Part shown: piece by piece, positions 38,905-48,794 of the stretch
Position numbering within the stretch: position 1 is the first letter of the stretch
Layout of the letters: each line of letters starts with the position of its first letter
Assembly: GCA_040772065.1 (NCBI GenBank)
Contig: JAXGYX010000001.1
Span: 1,054,001-1,118,000 of the forward strand
DNA from: JAXGYX01 sp040772065
GTDB taxonomy: Bacteria; Bacillota; Clostridia; Saccharofermentanales; Fastidiosipilaceae
DNA: 64,000 nt
Direction of reading: 5' to 3'
The notes under the pieces: generated by a model
The model's input: only the letters and a program-made list of their open reading frames with translations
Told to the model about the DNA's origin: nothing
Databases searched by the model: none
Translations under genes and position numbers: made by a program

Positions 38905-39753
38905 ATGAAATGGGCCGCCCTGATATTGATGACAATTGATCATTTAGCCTTGTACTTCACAGGTGTTTGGCCCAACGAGTTGGTGGTCGTTTGCAGGTTG
39001 TTGGGTCGGCTCGCCTTTCCTGTCTTCGCTTACCAGCTTTCGTTGGGCTATTCCCGCACACAATCGTTGCCCAAGTACATACTGCGGACCGCCGCTTTCG
39101 CCACCGCGGGTCAGGCGGTCATGGAGCTGGTCGCCTCGCATACCGGAGCGTTTGTCTTTCGCAATGTTTTGTTCACCTTTACTTTCAGCCTGCTGGTTTT
39201 GTTGGGCTTTGACTTGATGACAAAGTCCATCTCGGACATGGTCGCCACCATGCGACCGGCGACAAACACCACAAATGATTCACGGGCGACACCCCCGGGT
39301 TATGGTGTGAAAATCAATGTCAAAGGAATATCCTTACCCAGTCGCGTCGGTTTCATCGCGGGCTTGATTTTATTGGTTATCGGCTTCACTGCGGTGATCC
39401 TGATCAACTCCGATTATACATACTATGGAGTTTTAACGGTGTTGTTGTTTCACATTGTAAATGAACATACCGACCCTTTGTCACACAACTCATCCGACGA
39501 ATCGGTAAGAAAGTTCATCTCTTTTATGTTCCGGGTCTACCTACTTCTGAACGTCGTCTATCTTGTGATCAATGTGGTCTTGTTTGGCCGCTCGCTCAAC
39601 TTCTATCTTATGCAATGTTTTTCTGTCTTCGCCGTCACTCTTTTCCCTTTGGAGAGAAAAGCCCGCAAGCCGGGAAAAATCAGCAAATATTTCTTCTATG
39701 TCTATTACCCCGCTCATCTTGTGTTGATCATGTGGCTGAGCACGATTTTGTGA
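38905..39753 (+). CDS. TraX family membrane protein
   Basis: A 282-residue protein with about eight hydrophobic helices. The start MKWAALILMTIDHLALYF, the RLLGRLAFPVFAYQLSLGY segment near residue 30 and the C-terminal YYPAHLVLIMWL are TraX features. F-plasmid TraX acetylates pilin; chromosomal Firmicutes members are probably membrane acyltransferases of unknown substrate. The central stretch at 108-135 is hydrophilic. No conjugation gene lies nearby. It starts a plus-strand run with leuS and the VanZ-like gene, and the 155-base gap from mreB contains divergent regulatory sequence I could not resolve. Confidence 0.85.
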   Translation: MKWAALILMTIDHLALYFTGVWPNELVVVCRLLGRLAFPVFAYQLSLGYSRTQSLPKYILRTAAFATAGQAVMELVASHTGAFVFRNVLFTFTFSLLVLLGFDLMTKSISDMVATMRPATNTTNDSRATPPGYGVKINVKGISLPSRVGFIAGLILLVIGFTAVILINSDYTYYGVLTVLLFHIVNEHTDPLSHNSSDESVRKFISFMFRVYLLLNVVYLVINVVLFGRSLNFYLMQCFSVFAVTLFPLERKARKPGKISKYFFYVYYPAHLVLIMWLSTIL

Positions 39754-39873
39754 CACATCGGGCAACGACTCAGCCGCCGAGACACGCCGTGAACTATGCG
39801 AGTTTGGTTGGGTTGTGTTACTATAATTAAATCGTTTTCACTGTGGAAAAACCACCAGGAGGTTTCGTCAAGG

Positions 39874-42360
39874 ATGTCTTATTCAATTGAAACAGACCGA
39901 AAATGGCAAAAAATATGGGCCGAAATGGGAATGTCCTCATACGACATGTCCAACTCGGATAAAAAACTTTATGTGCTGGAAATGTTCTCCTATCCATCCG
40001 GCGCCAATCTGCATATCGGTCATTGGTATAATTACGCCTTAGCTGATACATATGCGCGCATGAAAAGAATGCAGGGAAAGCATGTCTTTCAACCCATGGG
40101 GTTCGACGCCTTTGGTCTGCCCGCCGAAAACTACGCGATTCAAACCGGCATCCACCCAATGGATAGCACGCGAAAAAATATTGAGACAATGGAGAAACAA
40201 CTGCGCGAGATGGGCGGCATGTTCGCCTGGGATCATGAGCTCGCCACCTGCGAGCCCGAATATTATCGCTGGAACCAGTGGCTTTTCCTACAGCTTTACA
40301 AAAATGATCTGGCCTACCGCAAAAACGCGCCGGTCAACTGGTGCCCGGACTGTCAGACCGTGCTAGCCAACGAGCAGGTTGTCGATGACGGGCATTGCGA
40401 GCGCTGTGGCGCCGAGGTCACCCGTAGAAATCTAACCCAGTGGTTTTTTAAGATAACCGACTACGCTCAGGAATTGCTGGACAAGTTGGAAGATCTTGAC
40501 TGGCCCGACAAGACTAAGAAAATACAACAAAACTGGATTGGTCGATCCGCAGGCAGTCAATTGCGATTCACCGCTGTCAAAGACGGAGCGCCTGTCGTCA
40601 ATGAGGACGGCAGTCCGTTACCGCTCGACGTGTTCACCACCCGTGCGGATACTCTGATGGGTGTCACATATGTGGTCGTCGCTCCCGAAAGCGAATTGTG
40701 CGCGCTGTTGACCACCAACGCTCAGAGCGAACAGATGGCCAAATATATTGAACAGACACATAAATCCTCGGAAATAGACCGCATGTCGGTCACCCGTGAG
40801 AAAACCGGTGTCTTCACAGGATCGTACGCCGTGCATCCGGTCACCTCCGAACAGGTGCCAATCTGGGCGGCCGACTATGTGATCGCCGGCTACGGAACCG
40901 GCGTTGTTATGGCAGTTCCGGCCCACGACGAGCGTGATTTCGAATTCGCCACCAAATTTGGCCTACCGATTCCGCGCGTCATCGATTCCGCGGATGGCTC
41001 ACCAACCGAACTTCCTTTCACCGAGTATGGCAGACTGGTCAATTCCGGCTTGTTTGACGGGCTGACCAGCGAAGAGGCGATCGACGCGATTGTTGAAGAT
41101 TTGTCAAAAAGACAGCTGGGAGAAAGAAAAATCAACTATCGGTTGAAGGACTGGTTGGTTTCCAGACAACGCTACTGGGGAACTCCAATCCCGATTGTCT
41201 ATTGCGACGACTGTGGCACAGTGCCTGTGCCCGAGGATCAGCTTCCCGTCACCTTGCCCTATGATGTGGAATTTAAGCCCGATGGTAAAAGCCCGCTATC
41301 CAAATCCTCTGAGTTCATCAATACGGTTTGCCCGAAGTGCGGAAAGCCCGCGCGGCGGGACGCGGATACCTTGGACACCTTTGTGTGCTCCTCTTGGTAT
41401 CAATTCCGCTTCATTGATCCACACAACGACAAACAACCCTTTGATTCCGATCTGGTCAACCGGTTCGGACCGGTCGATGTCTATGTCGGTGGAGCGGAGC
41501 ACGCCGCGATGCATTTATTATACTCGCGGTTCATCACCAAAGTTTTGCGCGACCTCGGCTATTTAAAATTTGACGAACCCTTCCTTCGGTTGATTCACCA
41601 AGGCACAATCCTGGGTGAGGACGGACAAAAAATGTCAAAGTCACGCGGCAACACGATTTCTCCGGATACCTACATCACCAAGTACGGCTCGGATATTTTC
41701 CGACTGTACCTGGCCTTCGGCTTTTCTTATATCGAAGGTGGTCCATGGAGTGATGATGGGGTACGCGCGATCGCCAAGCTGATCAGTCGCGTCGAACGAT
41801 TGACCGAAGACGTCTTGAGTCGCGGCGGCGATTTGCCTACCAACGGCGTGTCTACGCCCTCCACCCCTTCCGCCCGCGAGCTGAATTATGCGCGCAATTT
41901 CGCGATCCGCGGAGTTACGATCGACGCGGAAAAATTTCAATTCAATACCTCTGTCGCGCGCATCATGGAGTTTGTGAGCGCTTTGATCAAATACGGCGCC
42001 ACCGCTGACTGCGACTCGACCTTCTACCGTGCCGCGCTACAAGACCTATTGTTGATTCTCGCGCCGTTCGCTCCTCATTTCGCCGAGGAGAACTGGCAAT
42101 CGCTCGGCCATGAAGACAGTATTTTCAATGCGCCCTGGCCGGTCCACGATGAGGCCGCGTTGACACTCGACACTGTGGAGATCGCGATTCAGGTCAACGG
42201 CAAAATCGTGACTCGGCTCGACGTGGATTCAACCGCCGAACAAGATCAGATCAAAGAAATCGCTTTGGCCGATCAGATTGTGGCCGAACGTGTCGGCACG
42301 AAAAAGGTGATCAAATTCATCTATGTGCCCGGCAGACTGGCGAATTTCGTTGTGAAATGA
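39874..42360 (+). CDS. leuS: Leucyl-tRNA synthetase
   Basis: Charges tRNA-Leu (one such tRNA is at 14756). The 828-residue class I enzyme has the HIGH motif in YPSGANLHIGHWYNY near 48, zinc cysteines CPDC and CERCG near 160, an editing domain with TRADTLMGVTYVVVAPE, and KMSKS in GQKMSKSRGN near 586. The frame is open 26 codons further upstream, but the ATG at 39874 gives the family start MSYSIETDRKWQKIW. The 120-base gap from traX contains a TATAAT near 39825 but is too short for a T-box leader. Confidence 0.96.
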   Translation: MSYSIETDRKWQKIWAEMGMSSYDMSNSDKKLYVLEMFSYPSGANLHIGHWYNYALADTYARMKRMQGKHVFQPMGFDAFGLPAENYAIQTGIHPMDSTRKNIETMEKQLREMGGMFAWDHELATCEPEYYRWNQWLFLQLYKNDLAYRKNAPVNWCPDCQTVLANEQVVDDGHCERCGAEVTRRNLTQWFFKITDYAQELLDKLEDLDWPDKTKKIQQNWIGRSAGSQLRFTAVKDGAPVVNEDGSPLPLDVFTTRADTLMGVTYVVVAPESELCALLTTNAQSEQMAKYIEQTHKSSEIDRMSVTREKTGVFTGSYAVHPVTSEQVPIWAADYVIAGYGTGVVMAVPAHDERDFEFATKFGLPIPRVIDSADGSPTELPFTEYGRLVNSGLFDGLTSEEAIDAIVEDLSKRQLGERKINYRLKDWLVSRQRYWGTPIPIVYCDDCGTVPVPEDQLPVTLPYDVEFKPDGKSPLSKSSEFINTVCPKCGKPARRDADTLDTFVCSSWYQFRFIDPHNDKQPFDSDLVNRFGPVDVYVGGAEHAAMHLLYSRFITKVLRDLGYLKFDEPFLRLIHQGTILGEDGQKMSKSRGNTISPDTYITKYGSDIFRLYLAFGFSYIEGGPWSDDGVRAIAKLISRVERLTEDVLSRGGDLPTNGVSTPSTPSARELNYARNFAIRGVTIDAEKFQFNTSVARIMEFVSALIKYGATADCDSTFYRAALQDLLLILAPFAPHFAEENWQSLGHEDSIFNAPWPVHDEAALTLDTVEIAIQVNGKIVTRLDVDSTAEQDQIKEIALADQIVAERVGTKKVIKFIYVPGRLANFVVK

Positions 42361-42848
42361 CGATGGATCGAATGCGCAAATACAAGCGCTTTACAAACAA
42401 CACCTGCGCGCGGGTGTTGTTTGTTCTATTCGTCAGTTGGATATTGCTGATTTTCACCGCCTCGCTGATGCCGGGCGGCGCGTCTTCAGACCAATCCGAC
42501 ACACTGGTTAAGTGGTTGGGACCCTTGTTGTCCCGCTTTCCGTCGATCACCGAGCCGGGTTATTTTGTCCGTAAGATGGCCCATTTGACAGAGTATTTCG
42601 TACTGGGCGCGCTGGCGGCGGCTCAACGCCCGCCATTGACCGGGGCGCGAACCGCAATTCGCGCGTTCAGCGGACCCTTGACGGCAATAATCGACGAGCA
42701 CTTCGTCCAGGCCCTTTTATCTGTAGATCGTGGCCCTTCTTGGTCTGACGTCGGGCTGGATCTGCTGGGCTATTATATCGGGCTAACAATAATCGGCGGA
42801 ATTATTTACATTCAATCAAGTCGAAAAGCAAAGAGTCCCAAATCTTAA
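42357..42848 (+). CDS. VanZ-like membrane protein
   Basis: A 163-residue protein with about four hydrophobic segments. The VanZ signature is visible as VRKMAHLTEYFVLGAL near 70 and DEHFVQALLSVDRGPSWSDVGLDLLGYYIG near 112-140. The family gives low teicoplanin resistance in enterococci and is otherwise uncharacterised. It overlaps leuS by four bases (ATGA) and is probably cotranslated with it; a shared function is not implied. Confidence 0.85.
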   Translation: MTMDRMRKYKRFTNNTCARVLFVLFVSWILLIFTASLMPGGASSDQSDTLVKWLGPLLSRFPSITEPGYFVRKMAHLTEYFVLGALAAAQRPPLTGARTAIRAFSGPLTAIIDEHFVQALLSVDRGPSWSDVGLDLLGYYIGLTIIGGIIYIQSSRKAKSPKS

Positions 42849-42872
42849 AGTCCCAAAATCAATGGTTGAGGC

Positions 42873-42911
42873 GAAAAAATGGCGCGAACTTCACCATTAA
42901 GCGCGCGCCAT
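42873..42911 (-). terminator. Terminator of the HAD hydrolase/secDF side
   Basis: On the minus strand ATGGCGCG pairs with CGCGCCAT across a loop of about 17 bases, followed by TTTTTTCG. It lies in the convergent gap with the VanZ-like gene, so the same stem could also act on the plus-strand transcript. Confidence 0.8.
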
Positions 42912-42954
42912 GCAATAGAATAACCAATTGATCTGATCGGACCCGTTCGATCCG

Positions 42955-43674
42955 TCAGCTCACAAACCAACCGCCCGGCAAGAAGATGCGCTCATTCTCA
43001 AAGCGCTCGAAGGCGTCCGGCATCGCGTAATCCGCGACCACTTTCATATGTTCCCATTTTGAAGCCGACGAAATCTCGTCAAACACCGCGACCGCGTTGA
43101 AACCACCTTTTTTCGCGCCTTCCAACCCATGCAGCACATCTTCAAACACCACACAGCGCTCAGGAGGCACGTCGATTCTCTCAGCGCCGGCCCAATACAT
43201 ATCCGGTTCGGACTTGGGAACCATCACATCATGCTCTGTGATAATCGCCTCGAACCAGTCTTCGATGCCGTTGGAGCGCAGGGCCGTGACAACCAGTTGG
43301 GGAACCGAAGCGGTGCAGACAACCAGTGGAATTTTCTTTGTTTTGAGCCAGGACAGGCAATCTTTCGCCCCCGGCTTGAGCTTCACATCATCGCGATAGC
43401 GATCCTGAGCCATTTCAAACCATTGGGCGGTAATAGCCTCAACGGAATCCTTGAAGCCATAGCGATCTTTTGCGTATTGTGCGGCGTCGCGGAACGGCAA
43501 AGAACGCATCACCTCACCAAACTCGGCATCATAGACCTGACCACGGTTTTCTAAAAAAGCGACGTCCAGATTTTCCCAGACCCACATGGAATCCCCCAGA
43601 GTGCCGTCAAAATCAAATATGACACCTTCCGCCCGAAAGTTCGTCCGATCATTAAAATCGTTAATCTCTCTCAC
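42955..43674 (-). CDS. HAD superfamily hydrolase (beta-phosphoglucomutase-like)
   Basis: A phosphatase or phosphomutase of 240 residues. Motif I is DFDGTLGDS with the nucleophile Asp, motif II is VVCTAS, the motif III Lys is in VPKSEPDMYW, and motif IV is VVFEDVLHGLEGAKKGG. A helical cap follows motif I. The substrate is unknown; the nearby malQ makes a sugar phosphate plausible only. The GTG at 43674, seven bases after AAGGAG, is the likely start. A longer frame to 43731 would overlap secF. Confidence 0.85.
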   Translation of the reverse strand: MREINDFNDRTNFRAEGVIFDFDGTLGDSMWVWENLDVAFLENRGQVYDAEFGEVMRSLPFRDAAQYAKDRYGFKDSVEAITAQWFEMAQDRYRDDVKLKPGAKDCLSWLKTKKIPLVVCTASVPQLVVTALRSNGIEDWFEAIITEHDVMVPKSEPDMYWAGAERIDVPPERCVVFEDVLHGLEGAKKGGFNAVAVFDEISSASKWEHMKVVADYAMPDAFERFENERIFLPGGWFVS

Positions 43675-43705
43675 GGTCACACTCCTTCTTTCCGGCAACT
43701 GTCCA

Positions 43706-44632
43706 TCAGCTTTCAAATCCTGAGCGCCCATTTCGGGTCATCCACTGAGCCCAGAAAGGCGTGGCCAAAAAGATGGATGAATAGGATCCGACGACCATGC
43801 CCACCATCATCGGCAAGGCGAATTCCCGGATGCTCTCAATGTTATAGATTAAAGAGAATACATAGGCCACGCTAACCGCCAGAAAAGCACAGACACTGGT
43901 CGTGATGGAACGGGACAGCACCTCATTGATCGACCGATCGACCAATTGAGGCAAGGTCTCCTCTCGATTGGCACGGTTTCCTTTGTTCTCGCGTATACGA
44001 TCGAATATGACGATCGTGTCATTGACCGACCAGCCTAGGATTGAAAGTACCACCGCGATGACGGTCTCATTCAGAGCAGCGCGCATAAAGATAAACACAA
44101 AAAACGCGATCAACACATCGTGGAACAGCGCCAACAGTGAGAACACGCCGGCCGAGGGGCCGGAAATCGTTCGGAAACGAATCCAAACATAGATCACGAT
44201 CAACGCGGAGGCGACTAAGATGGCAAGCAATCCCTTGATCAACGTCTCACGTCCGATAAAAGGGTCCACGACATTGGTTTCCGACACCTTAAACTGCGCA
44301 TCGGGAAAATTTTCGGTCAAGGCACTGCGCAGACTCGTCTGTTTCTCGGTGGACAGGGCGTCATCGCCCGCCACATTGACGACCAGACTTCTGGTTTTGG
44401 TGCCAAGATTCTCGGTCAGTTGCAAAGAGACCGATTGTTCAAGGGTGTCCTCAATGATCGGTTCGATCTCATTTAAATCAATCTCCCCTTCATACGTGTA
44501 GGTCAAAATGCTGCCACCTTTAAATTGAATATCGAGATTCAATCCAAAGACAAACAAAGCGATAAAACCAACTAAAATGAGAGCCAGCGATCCGGCCATG
44601 AATTTGTGACGATGTTTATAAAAACTGAACAT
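43706..44632 (-). CDS. secF: Protein translocase subunit SecF
   Basis: Works with SecD in the membrane to finish protein export using the proton gradient. The 308-residue product has six membrane segments, the first at 13-32, an extracytoplasmic domain, and the conserved VNDTIVIFDRIRENKG near 195 and DRSINEVLSRSITTS. Its ATG overlaps the secD stop by one base (TAATG). Confidence 0.95.
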   Translation of the reverse strand: MFSFYKHRHKFMAGSLALILVGFIALFVFGLNLDIQFKGGSILTYTYEGEIDLNEIEPIIEDTLEQSVSLQLTENLGTKTRSLVVNVAGDDALSTEKQTSLRSALTENFPDAQFKVSETNVVDPFIGRETLIKGLLAILVASALIVIYVWIRFRTISGPSAGVFSLLALFHDVLIAFFVFIFMRAALNETVIAVVLSILGWSVNDTIVIFDRIRENKGNRANREETLPQLVDRSINEVLSRSITTSVCAFLAVSVAYVFSLIYNIESIREFALPMMVGMVVGSYSSIFLATPFWAQWMTRNGRSGFES

Positions 44633-45945
44633 TAACCCAATCTCCTCCTTGACACGAACATGGCGGGCTTGCGCAGCCCATCAAACTGAACCAGAGAGCG
44701 GGTCAGGTGGTGCGACAAAGTGGCGCCGCAAACCAGGTTAAGCACAACACCGACAAGCAGTGAATAGCCAAACGAAAGCATGGAGCCTGAGCCGAAAATA
44801 ATCAGACAGGCAGCGGCGATCGCGACCGTCACATTGCCATCCAGTACGGATGAGAATGCCTGATCGAATCCAATTTCAACCGCGCTGCGGACATTGTTTC
44901 CTTTAACCAGTTCTTCCTGAATGCGCTCGGAGATGATCACATTCGCGTCGACGCCCATGCCGATGGACAGGATAATACCCGCTATTCCCTGCAAAGTAAG
45001 AGTTTGTTGAGGGATTGAGATGGCAAGTAAAATACCCGACACCTGAGCGGTCAACGCGATGGTCGCGACAAAACCGTTCAAGCGGTAGCGCGCCAACATA
45101 ATCAAGCAAAGCATGACAAACGCCACAGCGCCCGCTCTGATCATGACGTCCAGGGCGTCACTTCCAAGCTGGGGGCTGATTGTGCTGCTTGAGGTGGCGG
45201 TTATCGCGAATGGCAGCGCGCCGGCGTTGATCTTATTCGCCAGCTCGATTGCCTCTTCGGGTCCCGACATGCCGGTGATCGTCGCCTCATTGCCGGTGAT
45301 TTTTGTTTGGACCGTCGGATTGGAGATCATCTGCTCATCCATATTGATTGAAATCTGCTGCCCGATCAACTGACCTGTCGCCTCGGAAAACTTAGCTTCA
45401 CCTTCGGGCTTCAACCGAAGCAGGACAATGTTGTTTCCGGTCTGCGGATCCACTCCGCCACTCGCGCTTTCAACATCCGAACCGGTTAAAACCACGTTGC
45501 CGGACGGATCCTTGAACGTCAGCAAAGCGGTCTCACCGAGCTCTTCAATCGCGGTATCCGGGTCAAAGTTGTTGTCACCTGATTTCCAGGGAAAGCGTAC
45601 CACGACACGTCCGTTGGTGGAGTCGATGATGACATCGCGATCCAAAATGCCCAGATTATCCAGACGCGTCTCCATGACGGCGCGAATCGAACTCAATTGC
45701 GCCTCAGTGGGTTTTCCCTCATATTCGGTGGGGACATAAATCGCCTCCACACCACCTCGGATATCAATCCCAAAGCGAATTTCCTTTGCGCCGTGAACCG
45801 ACACACGCTTGCCTCCGGGCGTGGGCAACACGACTCCGTACAGACAAACCAGCACCGCCAAGATCACAACAGCCGTCAATACAAAAAACGTCCTTCTATG
45901 ACCTTTGACCAACTTTCCTTTTTTCGTGTATGACTTTCGCGCCAT
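44632..45945 (-). CDS. secD: Protein translocase subunit SecD
   Basis: Partner of SecF. After one membrane helix near residues 20-40 come the periplasmic-type P1 domain with KEIRFGIDIRGGVEAIY and a shortened base domain, then five membrane helices with GIILSIGMGVDANVIISERI. With 437 residues it is the short Gram-positive form. The start is uncertain: ATG at 45945 has an AAAGGA site at acceptable distance; ATG at 45966 has GAGG only three bases away. It lies 6-27 bases after malQ. Confidence 0.94.
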   Translation of the reverse strand: MARKSYTKKGKLVKGHRRTFFVLTAVVILAVLVCLYGVVLPTPGGKRVSVHGAKEIRFGIDIRGGVEAIYVPTEYEGKPTEAQLSSIRAVMETRLDNLGILDRDVIIDSTNGRVVVRFPWKSGDNNFDPDTAIEELGETALLTFKDPSGNVVLTGSDVESASGGVDPQTGNNIVLLRLKPEGEAKFSEATGQLIGQQISINMDEQMISNPTVQTKITGNEATITGMSGPEEAIELANKINAGALPFAITATSSSTISPQLGSDALDVMIRAGAVAFVMLCLIMLARYRLNGFVATIALTAQVSGILLAISIPQQTLTLQGIAGIILSIGMGVDANVIISERIQEELVKGNNVRSAVEIGFDQAFSSVLDGNVTVAIAAACLIIFGSGSMLSFGYSLLVGVVLNLVCGATLSHHLTRSLVQFDGLRKPAMFVSRRRLG

Positions 45946-45971
45946 CTTACCGCAACATCCTTTCATTTACC

Positions 45972-47636
45972 TCATTCAACAGACCGATCCGATTTCGGAT
46001 TGTCCAGCTTTGACAATTGCTCCAAAACAGGTTCGCGCCTGTCTTCGCGCCGAGCCTGATAGATCGCGGCGTCCAACTCCGTCGACGTCAACAAAGTGCG
46101 ATCAATCGGCTGGACAAACGCGCGATTTCTACCATAGATGATATTCATACGCTTCAGCCACTTGACATCCCATCCTTCGAGCACACCCGGCCCGACGCGC
46201 CATCTCCAATTTCCACTCGGAACGCCCGGAATATTCATGCGCGCATCGCTCCCATATCCCAGAAAGTCCTGCATCGGGGCGACCGCGAGAAAGGCGACCG
46301 AAGACCACACCGCACGCACCAAAGTCTTGCAGACCGCTGAGTTCGCGCCGCCACCCATCCAGTCACCATCGATCGGATAGCCAACATATTCCAAAGCGTA
46401 GTTTCGCTCATCTTTGCCCGCGGCGCAGATCCATCCCAAAGACGTGTTGTTGTCGTGGGTGCCTGTGTACGCGCATAGATTTTTGATGTATGAATGAGGC
46501 AGGTCGGAATCGTCAAAATAAGGATTGAAGGCGAACTGCAAAACCTTCATGCCCGGAAATCCACTTTCTTTCAAAAAGTCCCGGACATTGTCATTTATGT
46601 CGCCGAGATCCTCGGCGATTATATTGACGTCGCCAAGATAGCGGCGCACCGTGTTGAACAATGACATCGCCGGCCCTTTGCGCCATTCACCGTTGCGCGC
46701 GGTCGTCTCACCAAAGGGTACCGCCCAATATGACTCAAATCCACGGAAATGGTCAATTCGGACTCGGTTAAACATCTCGAGTGAAAAACGGATGCGTTCA
46801 ACCCACCACGCGAAATCATCCTTGGCCAACTCGTCCCAGTCATAGATCGGATTGCCCCAGAGCTGCCCATCTTCGGAAAAATAATCCGGTGGCACGCCTG
46901 ACACAACTTCCATGTTCAAGTCCTCATCCAGGAGAAAATAGCGCATGTTGCTCCAGATGTCACTGCTGTCCGCGGCCACATAAAAAGGCATGTCTCCGAT
47001 GAATCCAACACCCTTTTTGTTGGCGTAATCCCGAAGATCGCTCCATTGCTTATGAAATAGCCATTGGGTGAAATAGATGTATTGAAGCTCGGTCAGATGC
47101 TCATCAAGAAAGGCGTTGAGCGCCTCATTGTCATGAGTCTTCAATCCAACCTCTTCCCACTCCCACCAGGGAAGCTTTCGATAATAATTGCGGATCACCG
47201 TGAACGCGCCATAGTCGTGCAGCCAGCGGCGCTCCTTAACAAAATTTAAGACCTGACCCATGATCTCATTGTCCGCCCGCGTATATGCCAGGCGAAGATA
47301 CAATTCAGAATTTTGCCTGACAAAATCGTAATCAACCGCGTGGACGTCGCCGTTGTACTCAAATTGCTTGACTTCCTGCCAGGTCAGCAGTCCGTCCTCC
47401 ACCAAACCGCGCGGATCGATAAACCATATATTGCCCGCGAAAGCGGATGTCGAGGAGTAAGGTGAGTCACCCGCCCCCGGTTGTGTAAACGGCAGCACCT
47501 GCCAATAGGTCACCTCAGCGGCGACCAGCTTATCCACAAAGCGGCGCGCCTCCTCACCGAAAGTGCCAATGCCGAACGGCCCCGACAAGGAAGAGATATG
47601 CATAATAATGCTATTTTCTCTAAGACGTTTATCCAT
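45972..47636 (-). CDS. malQ: 4-alpha-glucanotransferase
   Basis: A GH77 enzyme that transfers maltodextrin segments between glucans. The 554-residue product has LPFTQPGAGDSPYSSTSAFAGN near 50, nucleophile Asp in RIDHFRGFESYW, acid/base Glu in IIAEDLG and the third acid in YTGTHDNNT. The ATG at 47636 is seven bases after GAGGAG; a TTG two codons earlier is too close to it. It sits between the DUF368 gene and secD. It probably works with the alpha-amylase at the left edge in glycogen or starch use. Confidence 0.95.
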   Translation of the reverse strand: MDKRLRENSIIMHISSLSGPFGIGTFGEEARRFVDKLVAAEVTYWQVLPFTQPGAGDSPYSSTSAFAGNIWFIDPRGLVEDGLLTWQEVKQFEYNGDVHAVDYDFVRQNSELYLRLAYTRADNEIMGQVLNFVKERRWLHDYGAFTVIRNYYRKLPWWEWEEVGLKTHDNEALNAFLDEHLTELQYIYFTQWLFHKQWSDLRDYANKKGVGFIGDMPFYVAADSSDIWSNMRYFLLDEDLNMEVVSGVPPDYFSEDGQLWGNPIYDWDELAKDDFAWWVERIRFSLEMFNRVRIDHFRGFESYWAVPFGETTARNGEWRKGPAMSLFNTVRRYLGDVNIIAEDLGDINDNVRDFLKESGFPGMKVLQFAFNPYFDDSDLPHSYIKNLCAYTGTHDNNTSLGWICAAGKDERNYALEYVGYPIDGDWMGGGANSAVCKTLVRAVWSSVAFLAVAPMQDFLGYGSDARMNIPGVPSGNWRWRVGPGVLEGWDVKWLKRMNIIYGRNRAFVQPIDRTLLTSTELDAAIYQARREDRREPVLEQLSKLDNPKSDRSVE

Positions 47637-47648
47637 GATCAAGCTCCT

Positions 47649-48521
47649 CTATGTCTCATACTTCGCTTCCAGCCTGCCAAACAACGCGGATGCCGCGATT
47701 CCAATCATCAGCATGGCGACACAAAATAAGAGTGACTGCCACAGGATCAGACCGGATGCGGCCAATCCTTCCGCGGTTAAAGCCGGGTATACAATTGTCG
47801 GGAAAATGACCAGCGACGAGCCGACCACCATGCCCAAAATAACATGGTACATACCGGCGTAGAATCGCTTAAACAGCCAATTCACCAACTTGGCGAACAA
47901 CAGCACGCAGACGATCAAGCCCAACGAAAGAGGGATGACAACACCCATGTCCAGCTTACTGACGCCATCCGCCATTTTATCATAAAGGCCAAAATAGATC
48001 AGAAAATTTGACGGGCTCATTCCGGGCACAATCAGGCCCAGGCCAATCAACGCGCCCGAGGCGAACCAAACAGGAATGGACGGTGTCACATCGAGCAGTT
48101 TTTGTTCACCAAGCATCATCAGGACGAAGATCAACAGTGCGGAAATTCCGAGGATCACGAAGTGTGACGATTTTCGTCCTTCCTTACCTGCCTGGCGGTA
48201 CAAAGAAGGAAAGGTTCCGATCACGAATCCGATAAACAGGCAGACAAATTGGGCCTCATATGAATTAAATGCGGCTTTCACCGCAAATGAAAAAATCACA
48301 ATCCCAACAATTCCGCCAAAAACAATAGGTAAAAAAAAGAGGAAGTTTTTCCAAAAATTCTTCCGCAAATTCCCTAAAAATTCAATCATACGGTCATAGA
48401 CACCAAATATGACTGACAAAACACCACCCGACAAGCCGGGTAAGATCGCGCCAAAACCGATGGTAATGCCTTTAAATAAGCGTATCAGCCATTCTGCGGC
48501 GGGATGGCGTGTCCTCTCCAT
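47649..48521 (-). CDS. DUF368 membrane protein (probable undecaprenyl-phosphate translocase)
   Basis: A 290-residue protein with about eight hydrophobic helices. The hallmark GFGAILPGLSGGVLSVIFGVYD lies near 18-39, repeated in the second half as GLGLIVPGMSPSNFLIYFGLYD, showing internal duplication. Members of this family (PopT) recycle undecaprenyl phosphate across the membrane for wall synthesis; that role here rests on the family. The ATG at 48521 follows GGAGGAATCT; 25 upstream codons of open frame were rejected. It is the first gene of the unit with malQ, secD and secF. Confidence 0.88.
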   Translation of the reverse strand: MERTRHPAAEWLIRLFKGITIGFGAILPGLSGGVLSVIFGVYDRMIEFLGNLRKNFWKNFLFFLPIVFGGIVGIVIFSFAVKAAFNSYEAQFVCLFIGFVIGTFPSLYRQAGKEGRKSSHFVILGISALLIFVLMMLGEQKLLDVTPSIPVWFASGALIGLGLIVPGMSPSNFLIYFGLYDKMADGVSKLDMGVVIPLSLGLIVCVLLFAKLVNWLFKRFYAGMYHVILGMVVGSSLVIFPTIVYPALTAEGLAASGLILWQSLLFCVAMLMIGIAASALFGRLEAKYET

Positions 48522-48606
48522 AGATTCCTCCATTTCACATCTAACACGGTTTGCGAGCACCATTGAGCTCACAATCATTTTTTCACGTTGATTCACAGCA
48601 GATGAA

Positions 48607-48636
48607 ATTATAATGATACCACACCTGCTCCGTCAA
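48607..48636 (-). promoter_or_regulatory. Promoter of the DUF368-malQ-secDF unit
   Basis: TTGACG (48631-48636) and TATAAT (48607-48612) are 18 bases apart, about 85 bases before the DUF368 start. Confidence 0.7.
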
Positions 48637-48794
48637 ATGAAAACAATTTATCAATTCTTAAGGCTTCGAATTGACTTCACTTCCTGATATGCATAGATTT
48701 AAAGTATAGAAGATTAACGTATCAGTGTTTATGCTCATATATTCGATAATGTGTATGCGATCATATGAGACTTTGTGGCAAAGGAGGTGACGTA

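Noticed and set aside
39754..39873. T-box leader for leuS
   Set aside because: The gap is only 120 bp and shows no T-box consensus or terminator/antiterminator pair.
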